In this document: positions 1 through 7,707 of the stretch, piece by piece
Position numbering within the stretch: position 1 is the first letter of the stretch
Layout of the letters: every line of letters starts with the position of its first letter
Origin: Anaerolineaceae bacterium UBA2274
GTDB lineage: Bacteria; Chloroflexota; Anaerolineae; Anaerolineales; Anaerolineaceae
DNA length: 17,391 nt
NCBI GenBank assembly: GCA_002347705.1
Contig: DDWY01000077.1
Coordinates: 1-17,391 of the forward strand
Reading direction: 5' to 3'
Translations under genes and position numbers: made by a program
Notes under the pieces: generated by a model
The model's input: only the letters and a program-made list of their open reading frames with translations
What the model was told of the DNA's origin: nothing
The model's database searches: none

Positions 1-680
1 ATCACAGGATCGTCTTCGAGATAAGCAATAATGTCGTCCTGATCCTGTGCCAACTCGTTTAATCCTAACTTCTCGTAAAGCTCACTAACTACCCCATAGC
101 TCCATTGATCCGATATCTTCAATTCGTCTGCCAGATCGCGCCGGCCTACTGAAAAAATAATTGCCAGGCGCGCAATTTCTGACTGCCGGTCGGTCATACC
201 GGGATAGATGCGGGATTTCACTACCTTAACAGGTTTACTAGGACTGTATCCGAGCGCAAATGCTGCTTGCTGAGCCCCCGGGGTGAAGACCAGCGAACCT
301 TCATTTGCAAAACTGATAGCCCATCCCAATGATGAAGAAATCTCAGATTTCAATAAATATCCTCCAATATTGCCCGCAGGTATTCGATGAAAGAACAAAG
401 GTTCAATTCTGGTTCCTACACCCAGAACTATAATTGTCGGATTCTCCACGAGGTATTGGTTCAGATTAGAAAAGAGATTCGTGTTTTGGACAAAAGAATC
501 GATATCTGCCACAACTACATCAACGTATCGTATGGATCCGACATCTCCTGGCTGCAAGGGATTCATTAAGCCTGCTTCGGCAAAAACCCGCGTGCGCCAA
601 TCCCTCACCACCAACATGGACATCCAGTTTAAGGAGAACAAATCATCACTTAATATGGAGACAAGAATATCTTTCGTCAT
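1..680 (-). CDS. Atypical NarL/LuxR-type response regulator, 3' end outside window
   Basis: Partial gene: 226 codons open from ATG at 680 to the left edge, with no stop. The first ~125 residues look like a receiver domain: an acidic pair D12-D13, a candidate phospho-acceptor D59 in VVVADID, and the NarL-like segment GGYLLKSEI with a conserved-type Lys at K111. Residues ~165-215 (MTDRQSEIARLA ... LYEKLGLNEL) resemble a LuxR/GerE helix-turn-helix with the usual scanning pattern, which would bind DNA. Several receiver positions are unusual (no clear Thr/Ser after the fourth strand), so it may be an atypical or unphosphorylated regulator. No sensor kinase is in view. It is divergent from pfkA. 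The start is complicated by a small tandem duplication, listed separately. The family assignment is by motif reading only; target genes are unknown. Confidence 0.75.
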   Translation of the reverse strand, partial: MTKDILVSILSDDLFSLNWMSMLVVRDWRTRVFAEAGLMNPLQPGDVGSIRYVDVVVADIDSFVQNTNLFSNLNQYLVENPTIIVLGVGTRIEPLFFHRIPAGNIGGYLLKSEISSSLGWAISFANEGSLVFTPGAQQAAFALGYSPSKPVKVVKSRIYPGMTDRQSEIARLAIIFSVGRRDLADELKISDQWSYGVVSELYEKLGLNELAQDQDDIIAYLEDDPV

Positions 681-699
681 AATTTCACGTCATAATTTC
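675..699 (-). repeat. 12-nt direct repeat, 13-nt period, duplicating the start codon
   Basis: The 12-nt unit cgtcataatttc occurs at 675-686 and again at 688-699 (plus strand). Read on the minus strand, this gives two ATG-ACG starts 13 nt apart in different frames. The GAGAGG ribosome-binding site (704-699) is correctly spaced (5 nt) for the upstream ATG at 693, but that frame stops immediately (ATG ACG TGA). The long frame starts at the second ATG (680), 18 nt from the GAGAGG and 4 nt past the TGA. Confidence 0.8.
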
Positions 700-722
700 C
701 TCTCGGAGTACAATTGCATTGA

Positions 723-730
723 ATTATAAT
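723..730. promoter_or_regulatory. Overlapping -10 boxes between the response regulator gene and pfkA
   Basis: The palindrome ATTATAAT contains TATAAT on the plus strand (725-730, toward pfkA) and TATAAT on the minus strand (728-723, toward the regulator gene). No good TTGACA-like -35 lies at 16-18 nt on either side, so promoter strength is uncertain. The pfkA leader would be about 27 nt. Confidence 0.4.
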
Positions 731-763
731 AGACACTGAATACAATCTATAAGCGAGGTGAAC

Positions 764-1735
764 ATGATTCAGAGAATTGCCGTTTTAACCAGTGGTGGGG
801 ATGCGCCCGGTATGAATGCTGCCATTCGCTCGGTTGTTCGTTGCGCTGTAAGCAAAGGTTGGACGACCTTCGGTGTCAGAAATGGATACCAGGGGTTGAT
901 CGATGGTTTGTTTGAGCCCATGGGTACGCGTGAAGTTGGCGGCATCCTGCAGCGCGGCGGCACCATCCTTGGAAGTGCTCGCTGCGAAGAATTCAAAACT
1001 GTTGAAGGACGGGAGAGAGCCATTAGAAGCCTCAACAGACGGGGTGTGGATGCTTTAGTGGTTATCGGTGGGAATGGTACACAAACCGGCAGTTATAACC
1101 TCTCTGAAATGGGTTTCCCTGTGGTGGGAATTGCATCAACTATTGACAATGATTTATTTGGGTCAGATATAACTCTCGGTGTAGACACCGCACTCAACAT
1201 TGCTCTTGAGGCAATCGATCGCCTGAAGGTAACCGCATCTTCGCATCAGCGCGCGTTTATCGTTGAGGTTATGGGGCGCAACTGTGGATATATTGCGTTG
1301 ATGTCGGGTTTGGCAGGCGGTGCTGAAGCAATCACCTTGCCCGAGCATGATACGGACGTTGAAACTCTGGCAGAAACCCTCCGTTTGGCATATGAGCATG
1401 GGAAATCGCATGCCATTATCGTTACTGCCGAAGGCGCGAAGTATAATGCCGCCGCCCTTACTGAGTATTTCAAAACTAATCGTGATCGGCTCGGATTCAG
1501 CGTGCGTTCAACCATTTTGGGGCATGTTCAAAGAGGTGGTGAACCTACTGCCTCCGATCGGGTTTTGGGCAGCAAGTTTGGTTTGGGAGCCATTGAAGCG
1601 ATTGAACGTGAAGAGTTCGGAGTATTGGTTGGCATCAAGGAAAACCACATTGTCACAACACCCCTGGCTGACATTGTTGGTAAGAGCAAACCTTTGGACG
1701 AAGAGTTGTTGAGGCTTTTCACGATCCTCGATTAA
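764..1735 (+). CDS. pfkA: 6-phosphofructokinase, PfkA family
   Basis: Phosphorylates fructose 6-phosphate at C1 in glycolysis (cytosol). The 323-residue length matches the bacterial PfkA family (~320). Visible signatures: nucleotide/phosphate loop TSGGDAPGMNA (9-19), RGGTILGSAR, the catalytic segment TIDND with base D128, VEVMGRNCGY for sugar phosphate binding, VTAEGA, and HVQRGGEP near the C terminus. ATG at 764 is preferred over the in-frame GTG at 758, because GAGGTG (755-760) then forms a properly placed ribosome-binding site. Oddities: the usual GGDGS loop reads GGNGT, so the Asp corresponding to the E. coli Mg2+-contacting D103 is Asn104, and the residue before TIDND (Gly in ATP enzymes, Lys in PPi enzymes) is Ser125. 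The phosphoryl donor therefore cannot be assigned with certainty; the Gly after N104 favours ATP. It is convergent with prfB, sharing four bases of stop codons. Confidence 0.93.
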   Translation: MIQRIAVLTSGGDAPGMNAAIRSVVRCAVSKGWTTFGVRNGYQGLIDGLFEPMGTREVGGILQRGGTILGSARCEEFKTVEGRERAIRSLNRRGVDALVVIGGNGTQTGSYNLSEMGFPVVGIASTIDNDLFGSDITLGVDTALNIALEAIDRLKVTASSHQRAFIVEVMGRNCGYIALMSGLAGGAEAITLPEHDTDVETLAETLRLAYEHGKSHAIIVTAEGAKYNAAALTEYFKTNRDRLGFSVRSTILGHVQRGGEPTASDRVLGSKFGLGAIEAIEREEFGVLVGIKENHIVTTPLADIVGKSKPLDEELLRLFTILD

Positions 1736-2815
1736 TCCTGCTTCATCTTGAGATAGGCTTCAATAAATCCATCAATTTGCCCGTCAAGCACCGCTTGCGT
1801 GTTGCCAGTTTCATATTCGCTGCGGTGGTCTTTTACCATTTGGTAAGGGTGCAGCACGTAGGAGCGGATCTGGCTTCCCCATTCAACCTTCTTGAATTCA
1901 CCCTTCAGCTCAGACACTTCATCGCTGCGCTGTTGCTGTTGTATTTCAAACAAACGGGCTCGTAAAACCTTAAGCGCACTCTCACGATTTTGTGTTTGCG
2001 ATCTTTCATTCTGGCAGGTGACAACCAGTCCTGTTTCCAAGTGGATAATCCGAACCGCAGTCATGTTTTTTTGAACATTCTGTCCACCTGCACCTGAAGA
2101 TTTGTAAACTTCGATCTCGATATCTTCTGGCCGGATGATAATCTCGTCACTCTCCTCGATCTCAGGCAAAACTTCCACAAGGGCGAAAGAAGTATGACGC
2201 CTGTGTGCCGCGTCGAAGGGTGAAAGCCGCACGAGTCTGTGAACTCCTTTTTCGCATTTTAAATAGCCATAAGCCAGATCACCCTGTACAGAAATTGTTA
2301 CTGATTTAAGTCCGGCTTCTTCACCCGCAGTACGATCCAGGATTTCGGTTTTGTAGCCCCTGATTTCTGCCCAACGCAGGTACATACGCTCCAGCATTGC
2401 TGCCCAATCCTGCGAATCCGTTCCTCCTGCGCCCGCATGAATAGCAAGCAAGGCGTTCCCTTGGTCGTAACGCCCCGATAACAGGATGGTAATTTCTTTC
2501 TCAGCCAGAATAGATTCCCATTTCGCAACGTTAGTCTCTATCTCTTCAGTCAGGCTGCCATCATCCAATTCAAGCAAGGATTTCAGTCCTTCAATTTCCA
2601 TTGCAATCTCGTTCCACTCGTTGATTTGATTCTCGAGTTGCGCGATGCGTTTCATCGTTTTTTGCGCGGATTCCGGATTATTCCAGAACTCCTGGACTTC
2701 GCTTTCAAGCCGGTGGGTATTTAGTTCAATTTTTTTCGCAGAAAGGTCAAAGATGCTCCTGGAGCGAGTGGTAGGTTGCCTCAAGGGCGTTGATTCGTTC
2801 TGTCAGGTCGATCAT
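1732..2815 (-). CDS. prfB: Peptide chain release factor 2, with programmed +1 frameshift
   Basis: Release factor 2 recognises UGA/UAA in the ribosomal A site and triggers peptide release. The gene starts at ATG 2815 (MIDLTERINALEATYHSLQ), preceded by TTGGAG. After 22 codons it meets an in-frame TGA (2749-2747) within CTT TGA C. Slippage of +1 continues as HLDLSAKKIELN to the stop at 1732, giving a product of 360 residues, normal for RF2. The downstream frame has the RF2 anticodon-like tripeptide SPF (about 198-200) and the catalytic GGQ (about 243-245, in SSGAGGQNVQKN). An AGGAG sequence sits three bases before CTT, the same arrangement as in E. coli prfB. A conventional gene call starting at 2784 would miss the true N terminus and add twelve spurious residues. 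It lies 15 nt downstream of ftsY in the same operon. Confidence 0.95.
2746..2763 (-). promoter_or_regulatory. prfB autoregulatory +1 frameshift site
   Basis: Read on the minus strand: internal Shine-Dalgarno-like AGGAG (2760-2756), then CAT, slippery CTT (2752-2750), stop TGA (2749-2747), then C. When RF2 is scarce, slow termination at UGA lets the Leu-tRNA slip from CUU to UUU and reading continues with GAC. Both elements known to drive RF2 frameshifting (upstream SD at fixed spacing, UGA followed by C) are present, so RF2 level should control its own synthesis. Confidence 0.95.
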
Positions 2816-2830
2816 AAGTGCTCCAAGGTA

Positions 2831-3736
2831 TTAGTCAAAAATTCCGTTAATAAAAGACTCCCGGTCAAATAGCTGCAAATCTTCGATCTTTTCCCCTAAG
2901 CCAGCGTAGATTACGGGCAGTTTAAGTTGATCCTTGATGGCAAAAACCATTCCACCTTTTGCGGAGGTGTCCAGTTTGGCCAGGATGGCACCGTTGAGAT
3001 TTACCGCCTTGCCAAAGGCTTCAGCTTGTTGGAGAGCGTTTTGTCCGGTGGTGGTGTCCAGCACGATCCAGGAGTGATGCGGTGCTCCGGGAAGTGCCTT
3101 TTCCGCAACGCGGTAGACCTTCTTGATTTCTTCCATGAGGTTGTAGCGGGTATGCAGCCTGCCGGCTGTGTCAATCAGGACGACATCCATACCTCTGGAA
3201 ACAGCTGCCTTGATGCCGTCATAAGTCACAGCACCTGGGTCGCTGCCCTGCTGCGAAGTGATGATCGGCACGCCAACACGCTCTGCCCAGATTTCAAGCT
3301 GGTCAATTGCTGCGGCTCTGTAGGTGTCAGCGGCGACAAGCAGCACAGACTTACCCATACTTTTGTAGCGTGCAGCTAACTTTCCTATGGACGTTGTTTT
3401 GCCAGAGCCGTTTACACCGGCTACCATAATTACAGTGGGGTGATCGTTTAGTTCCGGTTCCTCCGGTTGGATCAAAAGGTCAGACATTTCAGACTTGATC
3501 AGGCTTTTAAGTTGTTCTGTCTTGGTTAAGCCAAGCTCATCTACTTTTTCCTGGCAGGTATCAATCAAATAGAGGGTCGTGCGCACACCAATATCTGCCT
3601 GAATGAGCAGTTCTTCGAGGTTATCCCAGGTGTCCTCTTCGATTTCAGTCGCGCCAAAGAATGTGGCGATTTTCCCAAAGGTTACATCACGTGTTTTCGC
3701 GAGGCTATCGCGCCATTTATCAAAAATATTTGCCAT
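2831..3736 (-). CDS. ftsY: Signal recognition particle receptor FtsY
   Basis: SRP receptor GTPase that, with Ffh, delivers nascent membrane proteins to the translocon at the inner face of the membrane. In the 301 residues, a helical N domain (1-~95) precedes the G domain: G1 GVNGSGKTT (107-115), the SRP-GTPase segment DTYRAAA (137-143), G3 DTAGR (189-193), G4 AKLD followed by TSAKGG, and GLGE near the C terminus. The long acidic A domain of E. coli FtsY is absent, as in many Gram-positive and thermophile homologues, leaving only a short amphipathic start (MANIFDKWRDSLAKTR). It begins 12 nt after the rlmN stop and has no recognisable ribosome-binding site. TATAAT lies 6 nt before the ATG, so a leaderless internal transcript is possible in addition to read-through from upstream. 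Confidence 0.95.
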   Translation of the reverse strand: MANIFDKWRDSLAKTRDVTFGKIATFFGATEIEEDTWDNLEELLIQADIGVRTTLYLIDTCQEKVDELGLTKTEQLKSLIKSEMSDLLIQPEEPELNDHPTVIMVAGVNGSGKTTSIGKLAARYKSMGKSVLLVAADTYRAAAIDQLEIWAERVGVPIITSQQGSDPGAVTYDGIKAAVSRGMDVVLIDTAGRLHTRYNLMEEIKKVYRVAEKALPGAPHHSWIVLDTTTGQNALQQAEAFGKAVNLNGAILAKLDTSAKGGMVFAIKDQLKLPVIYAGLGEKIEDLQLFDRESFINGIFD

Positions 3737-3742
3737 GGTGGG

Positions 3743-3748
3743 ATTATA
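3743..3748 (-). promoter_or_regulatory. Possible internal -10 box before ftsY, leaderless arrangement
   Basis: TATAAT (3748-3743, minus strand) lies in the 12-nt rlmN-ftsY gap with 6 nt between it and the ftsY ATG, which would place the transcription start at the start codon. The -35 is poor: ACGACA at 15 nt is the best candidate. The absence of a Shine-Dalgarno sequence is consistent but not decisive. Confidence 0.35.
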
Positions 3749-4792
3749 TCATTCGCCTTTTTTTGTCGTGGCCAACTGTCCGCAGCCAGCGTTTATTTCA
3801 ATGCCGCGTTTCAGACGAATAGTCGTTTGAATGCCGCGTTTCATCAGTCGGTCGCGAAAAGCTTCAGCTTTTTCACGCGAGGAACCCACCAGACCGCCTT
3901 CCTGAGAAGGATTTAGGGCAATAAGATTTACCAGGCAAAGCATCCCGTGCAGCAGAGTCGCAAGTTCATCAGCGAGAGCCAGCGTATCGTTGACCCCGTC
4001 TATTAAGGCATATTCGATCAGAACCCGGCGGTGAGTGTAGTCTGTGTATTCTTTGCTTGCTTCGATCAGCGCTTTAAGCGGATAAAACTCATTGGATGGG
4101 ATGAGGGCTGAGCGCAAGGTGTCATTGGGGGCGTGCAGGCTGAGCGCAAGGTTCACCTGGGATTTAGCTTCAGTGAATTGGCGGATGCGCGGCAGAATCC
4201 CAACCGTGCTGACGGTGATCCTTCGCGCGCCGAAATTAAGCCCTTTTTGATCCGTCAGGCGAGCAATGGAGATCATAACCTCATCGTAGTTTAGGAAGGG
4301 CTCTCCCATACCCATGTATACGACGTTTGTAAGGCTTTTCCCGTCTTCTTCAAGGCGGCGCATACAAAAGATGATCTGCGAAAGCATTTCGCCTGCCGTG
4401 AGATTGCGTGTGAAACCCATCTGACCAGTCGCACAGAAAACACAGCCCATCGGACAGCCAACTTGCGTTGAGATGCAGACGGTATCACGTCCATCGTAGT
4501 GCATCAGGACGGTTTCGATGTAATTATTGTCTGTGAGTTTAAACAAGAATTTTTCGGTCTTTTTGTCTCTTGAAATAATTTCTTGCTTTAATTCTAAGGG
4601 AAAAAGCGTAAAGCGCTCCGCAAGCGATTCCAGAAGTGACTTCGGCAAAGTTGTGAACTCCGAAAAATTCAGGTAATGATGCTGATAGAGCCCTTCTTCA
4701 AGTTGTTTCAGTCGGAACGCAGGCTGACCAAGCTCACGCAGAACGGACTGGAGGCTTTCGCTGGATTGGTCGTAAAGGATTGGATTAGTCAT
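3749..4792 (-). CDS. rlmN: Dual-specificity 23S rRNA/tRNA adenine C2-methyltransferase RlmN
   Basis: Radical-SAM enzyme that methylates C2 of adenine (A2503 of 23S rRNA and A37 of some tRNAs, E. coli numbering). It has 347 residues, typical for the family. The [4Fe-4S]-binding CxxxCxxC motif is C113, C117 and C120 (CPMGCVFC). GEPFLNYDEV follows, and the C-terminal INAGCGQLA provides the conserved Cys (C337) that is transiently methylated during catalysis. The start is ATG 4792: it overlaps the end of the upstream HAD gene by 8 nt (ATGACTAA), indicating translational coupling, and gives the family-like N terminus MTNPILYDQSS. A longer frame to 4873 would run deep into the upstream gene. Methylation of A2503 tunes ribosome accuracy, in keeping with its translation neighbours. 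Confidence 0.95.
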   Translation of the reverse strand: MTNPILYDQSSESLQSVLRELGQPAFRLKQLEEGLYQHHYLNFSEFTTLPKSLLESLAERFTLFPLELKQEIISRDKKTEKFLFKLTDNNYIETVLMHYDGRDTVCISTQVGCPMGCVFCATGQMGFTRNLTAGEMLSQIIFCMRRLEEDGKSLTNVVYMGMGEPFLNYDEVMISIARLTDQKGLNFGARRITVSTVGILPRIRQFTEAKSQVNLALSLHAPNDTLRSALIPSNEFYPLKALIEASKEYTDYTHRRVLIEYALIDGVNDTLALADELATLLHGMLCLVNLIALNPSQEGGLVGSSREKAEAFRDRLMKRGIQTTIRLKRGIEINAGCGQLATTKKGE

Positions 4793-5582
4793 AGAGAAGA
4801 CTGCTGAGATCTTTTGCGATAATAGTTGGTTGTGGCTGCAAGGCTTGAGCCTGTTCCAGGGTGCTGGCGCCACTAAGCACGAAGGCGGTCATACAGCCCG
4901 CATTCTGACCACCTAAAACATCGGTTTCAAGCCTGTCTCCGACGCAGAGGGTTTCATCGGGCTGCGTACCCATGATTTCCATTGCCAGGTTGAAGAGGGT
5001 TGGCTGCGGTTTTCCGATTACAATCGGCTCTTGTCCTGATGCAGCCGCGACAGCTGCCACAATCGTACCTGCTCCTGGCAAAAGTCCATGGGGGGTGGGG
5101 TAAGTTTTGTCAGTGTTGGTTGCTATAAATTGGGCACCCGCGCGAATGAGCAAACCCGCATTTGCGAGCTTCTGGTAGTTTATATCTGTATCAAGCGCAA
5201 CCAAAACTATGTCTGCATCAGTGGGTTTCGGTTCATCCAAAACCGTAAAACCTTCGTTGCGAACTTGCTCACGAAGGGAATCAGTTCCAAGTATGTAAAT
5301 CCGGCTTGTTGATGGATAGTGCCTGGAAATGTAACTCAGCGCCGCTATTGCCGAGGTGACAATTTGTTCTGCCTGGGCACTCACTCCAAAAAATGCTAAT
5401 TTGTGGAGGAGTTCATCGACGTTTTTCGTAGCATTATTAGTAGCAAAAGTAAGCTTCAGTCCTAATTTGCTAATTAAACTGAAAATTTCAGTTAAATTGC
5501 CAATTGGCTCTTTATCATGCCAAAGGACCCCATCCATATCCAGGATGAGGCCTCTGATCTGAGGGTAACGGTCTGTCAGCAT
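4785..5582 (-). CDS. HAD-superfamily IIA hydrolase, NagD-like sugar/nucleotide phosphatase
   Basis: Cytosolic phosphatase of the haloacid dehalogenase superfamily, subclass IIA (NagD/AraL/4-nitrophenylphosphatase group). It has 265 residues. Motif I is LDMDGVLW with nucleophile D15 and acid/base D17. Motif II is the Thr in ATNNAT. Motif III is the Lys in GKPQPTLF. Motif IV is VGDRLETDVLGGQNAG, where the Asp pair binds Mg2+. The C2-type cap sits between motifs II and III. The start is ATG 5582, 7 nt after the clpP stop; the alternative TTG at 5636 would overlap clpP by 47 nt. The natural substrate cannot be inferred: relatives act on UMP, GMP, 2-phosphoglycolate, sugar phosphates or pyridoxal phosphate. 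Its place between clpP and rlmN suggests a housekeeping metabolite-repair role, but this is a guess. Confidence 0.9.
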   Translation of the reverse strand: MLTDRYPQIRGLILDMDGVLWHDKEPIGNLTEIFSLISKLGLKLTFATNNATKNVDELLHKLAFFGVSAQAEQIVTSAIAALSYISRHYPSTSRIYILGTDSLREQVRNEGFTVLDEPKPTDADIVLVALDTDINYQKLANAGLLIRAGAQFIATNTDKTYPTPHGLLPGAGTIVAAVAAASGQEPIVIGKPQPTLFNLAMEIMGTQPDETLCVGDRLETDVLGGQNAGCMTAFVLSGASTLEQAQALQPQPTIIAKDLSSLLYD

Positions 5583-5589
5583 TTTTGAG

Positions 5590-6210
5590 CTATGCTGAGG
5601 TGCCTGATTTGGCTGGCGGTTCAAGCACTTTATCAATCAAACCATACGCGACGGCCTGCTCTGCGGTCATGTAGAAATCGCGATCAGTGTCCCGCTGGAT
5701 GACGTCTAAGGGCTGCCCGGTTACATTCGCAAAGAATTGATTTAGATCCGCTTTGAGTCGCAGAACTTCACGCGCCATGATTTCGATGTCACTTGCCTGA
5801 CCTTCAGCTCCACCAAGCGGCTGGTGGAGATGGATGGTAGCGTGGGGGAGGGCGTAGCGCTGCCCTTTTGTGCCGCCTGCAAGCAAGACCGTACCAAAGC
5901 TCGCCGTAACACCCACAGCAACGGTGCTAATTGGATTTCGGATCATTTGCATGGTATCAAGAATGGCAAGTCCGGCATAGATGGATCCACCGGGCGAGTT
6001 GATGTACATCTGGATGCTTTTGTCTGGGTCTATCTGGCTTAGATAGAGCAGCTGAGCAACAATCACATTGGCAACCTGATCATTGATAGCTGAGCCTACA
6101 AAAACAATCCTTTCCTTGAGGAGCAGTGAGTATATATCGTATGCTCGTTCTCCGGTGGCAGTCCGTTCAACTACCATGGGAATGACTGATTCAATTGGTC
6201 TTCTGTCCAT
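5590..6210 (-). CDS. clpP: ATP-dependent Clp protease proteolytic subunit
   Basis: Self-compartmentalised serine protease that forms two heptameric rings and degrades substrates unfolded by ClpX/ClpA/ClpC. It has 206 residues, usual for ClpP. The catalytic triad is intact: S104 in TASFGT, H129 in LHQPLGG and D178 in TDRDFYM. The handle helix and NSPGGS segment (71-76) are typical. The start is ATG 6210 because AAAGGA lies 5 nt upstream and MDRRPIESVIPMVVE is the usual mature-like N terminus; the extra ten residues of the longer frame (to 6240) are not family-like. It lies 53 nt downstream of tig, the classical tig-clpP arrangement, but clpX is not the next gene here. Confidence 0.96.
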   Translation of the reverse strand: MDRRPIESVIPMVVERTATGERAYDIYSLLLKERIVFVGSAINDQVANVIVAQLLYLSQIDPDKSIQMYINSPGGSIYAGLAILDTMQMIRNPISTVAVGVTASFGTVLLAGGTKGQRYALPHATIHLHQPLGGAEGQASDIEIMAREVLRLKADLNQFFANVTGQPLDVIQRDTDRDFYMTAEQAVAYGLIDKVLEPPAKSGTSA

Positions 6211-6263
6211 AATTTTCCTTTGTTTGTTTTCCAAAAGCATAACTGCTGAGTATAAGAGTTTTA

Positions 6264-7676
6264 TTACTCTTTCTCAGCATCGTCCTCAACGATTTCTTCA
6301 GCAGAGTTTTCAGTGATCTCAGGTGTTTTGATCTCGATCACTTCTTCAGGATCTGCCAGTTCGCGAAGCTTTCTGCGAATTGAATTCTCCAGCGCCTGGT
6401 TGGCCGCTTGCATCGAAACACTTTCAGAGAACTTCTTGGAACCAAGTGATTTTTGTGCTTCAGAAAATTCTCCACTCATGAGTAAATTGCTTATAACAGC
6501 AGCAACTTCCTGTTCAAGTTCTTCGTTGGAGACTTTGATTTCATAGTGTTTGGTAATGGCATCCATGATCAGGGAGCGTTCAATCCGGTTCTTGGCAGTC
6601 GGTTTGACTTCCTCTTCATTGAACTGTTCCCGGTCAAGCTTGCGAAGTTTGAGGTAAAGGTCCAGGTCGAGGTTGCGATGTTCAAGGTCATGCTCAATTC
6701 TGTGCAGCACTTCTTCCTCTTCATTCTTCAGCATCTGGGGAGGATATTTGATCACTGAATCCTGGCGAAGTCGGTCTACCAGCTCGAGATAGTAGGCATC
6801 GTCGTATTCTTCCTTGCGCTCGCCCTGCAAATGCTCTTTCACGCCCGCATAGAGATCTTCAACAGTGCCAAAACCGCCCGCATTTATAAGGAACTCTTCA
6901 TCAATCTCTGGCAGCTCAAGCGCTTTGACGGACTGCAGGTTGACATTGAACAGAACTGTCTTGCCAGCAAAATCCTCACCCTCGTAATCATCAGGATATT
7001 TATGCTCCAGGGTAAAGGTGTCGCCTTCTTTTTTGCCGATAAACTCCCTTGCAAACCCTTCGTAGGGCCATTCTGTTTCACGGCTTTCTTCAACTTTGGG
7101 AATGAGGGTTTGCTGTGGGCTGGATTTCACAATTACCGGATCTGTTTCTGGATCAGCGTCTTTATCCACTGCTTCAACAGTCATATAAACCACATTGCCT
7201 TCTTCTGCAGGAGTTTCCACAGGAACAATGTTGGCAGAATCGCGCCGCATTGACATTACAAATTCTTCCACCTCGGTGTCAGTCACAGGGGTGAACTCGT
7301 ACTTTTTGTTTAGTTCTTCGAGACCTTTAAGTTCAACTTCCGGATCAAGAGGAACGGTGAACTCGAGTACCAGGGGATCTTCACTGGCAATGTTGTCGAG
7401 TGAGCCCGGACCCCAAGGCTTTATTTCTTCAGAATCAAGGATCTTTGGATATACATCCTCGACCAACAGATCAATGGCTTCCTGGAAAATGCGCTCCTCA
7501 CCAACATAGCTGAGCACCATATTGTAAGGAGCTTTTCCGGGTCTGAATCCCGGGATGCGTGTGCCGCGGGCAATCTGCCGGGCAGCTCTACGTTTGAATT
7601 GGTCAACCAATTCGCTCTCAATTTCGGTTGTTAGTTTAACTTGATGGTCTTCGGTGTAAGTCTTTTCGGTTTTCAA
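6264..7676 (-). CDS. tig: Trigger factor, ribosome-associated chaperone
   Basis: Binds the ribosome near the exit tunnel (L23) and shields nascent chains. It has 470 residues, slightly longer than E. coli Tig (432). The N-terminal ribosome-binding signature is GFRPGKAP (43-50). A FKBP-like PPIase domain follows at about 150-270, with EEGNVVYMTVE, a divergent loop rich in Asp/Pro, and PDDYEGEDFAGKTVLFNV. A long helical C-terminal chaperone domain ends in a very acidic tail. The likely start is TTG at 7676: GAGG lies 6 nt upstream and the product begins KTEKTYTEDH, like other trigger factors. A TTG at 7688 is an alternative, while the only nearby ATG (7680) is out of frame and stops at once. 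It lies 31 nt downstream of tRNA-Leu and is probably in its transcript. Confidence 0.95.
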   Translation of the reverse strand: MKTEKTYTEDHQVKLTTEIESELVDQFKRRAARQIARGTRIPGFRPGKAPYNMVLSYVGEERIFQEAIDLLVEDVYPKILDSEEIKPWGPGSLDNIASEDPLVLEFTVPLDPEVELKGLEELNKKYEFTPVTDTEVEEFVMSMRRDSANIVPVETPAEEGNVVYMTVEAVDKDADPETDPVIVKSSPQQTLIPKVEESRETEWPYEGFAREFIGKKEGDTFTLEHKYPDDYEGEDFAGKTVLFNVNLQSVKALELPEIDEEFLINAGGFGTVEDLYAGVKEHLQGERKEEYDDAYYLELVDRLRQDSVIKYPPQMLKNEEEEVLHRIEHDLEHRNLDLDLYLKLRKLDREQFNEEEVKPTAKNRIERSLIMDAITKHYEIKVSNEELEQEVAAVISNLLMSGEFSEAQKSLGSKKFSESVSMQAANQALENSIRRKLRELADPEEVIEIKTPEITENSAEEIVEDDAEKE

Positions 7677-7707
7677 TGCATACCTCAATGTATAAATTAG
7701 TTAGAAG

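Noticed and set aside
758..763. GTG start for pfkA
   Set aside because: The GTG is part of the ribosome-binding GAGGTG for ATG 764, and the two extra residues are not needed.
2748..2784. Independent start of prfB at 2784 (MRQPTTRSRSIF)
   Set aside because: Those residues are not RF2-like. The true N terminus MIDLTER is in the other frame and is joined by the CTT TGA C frameshift.
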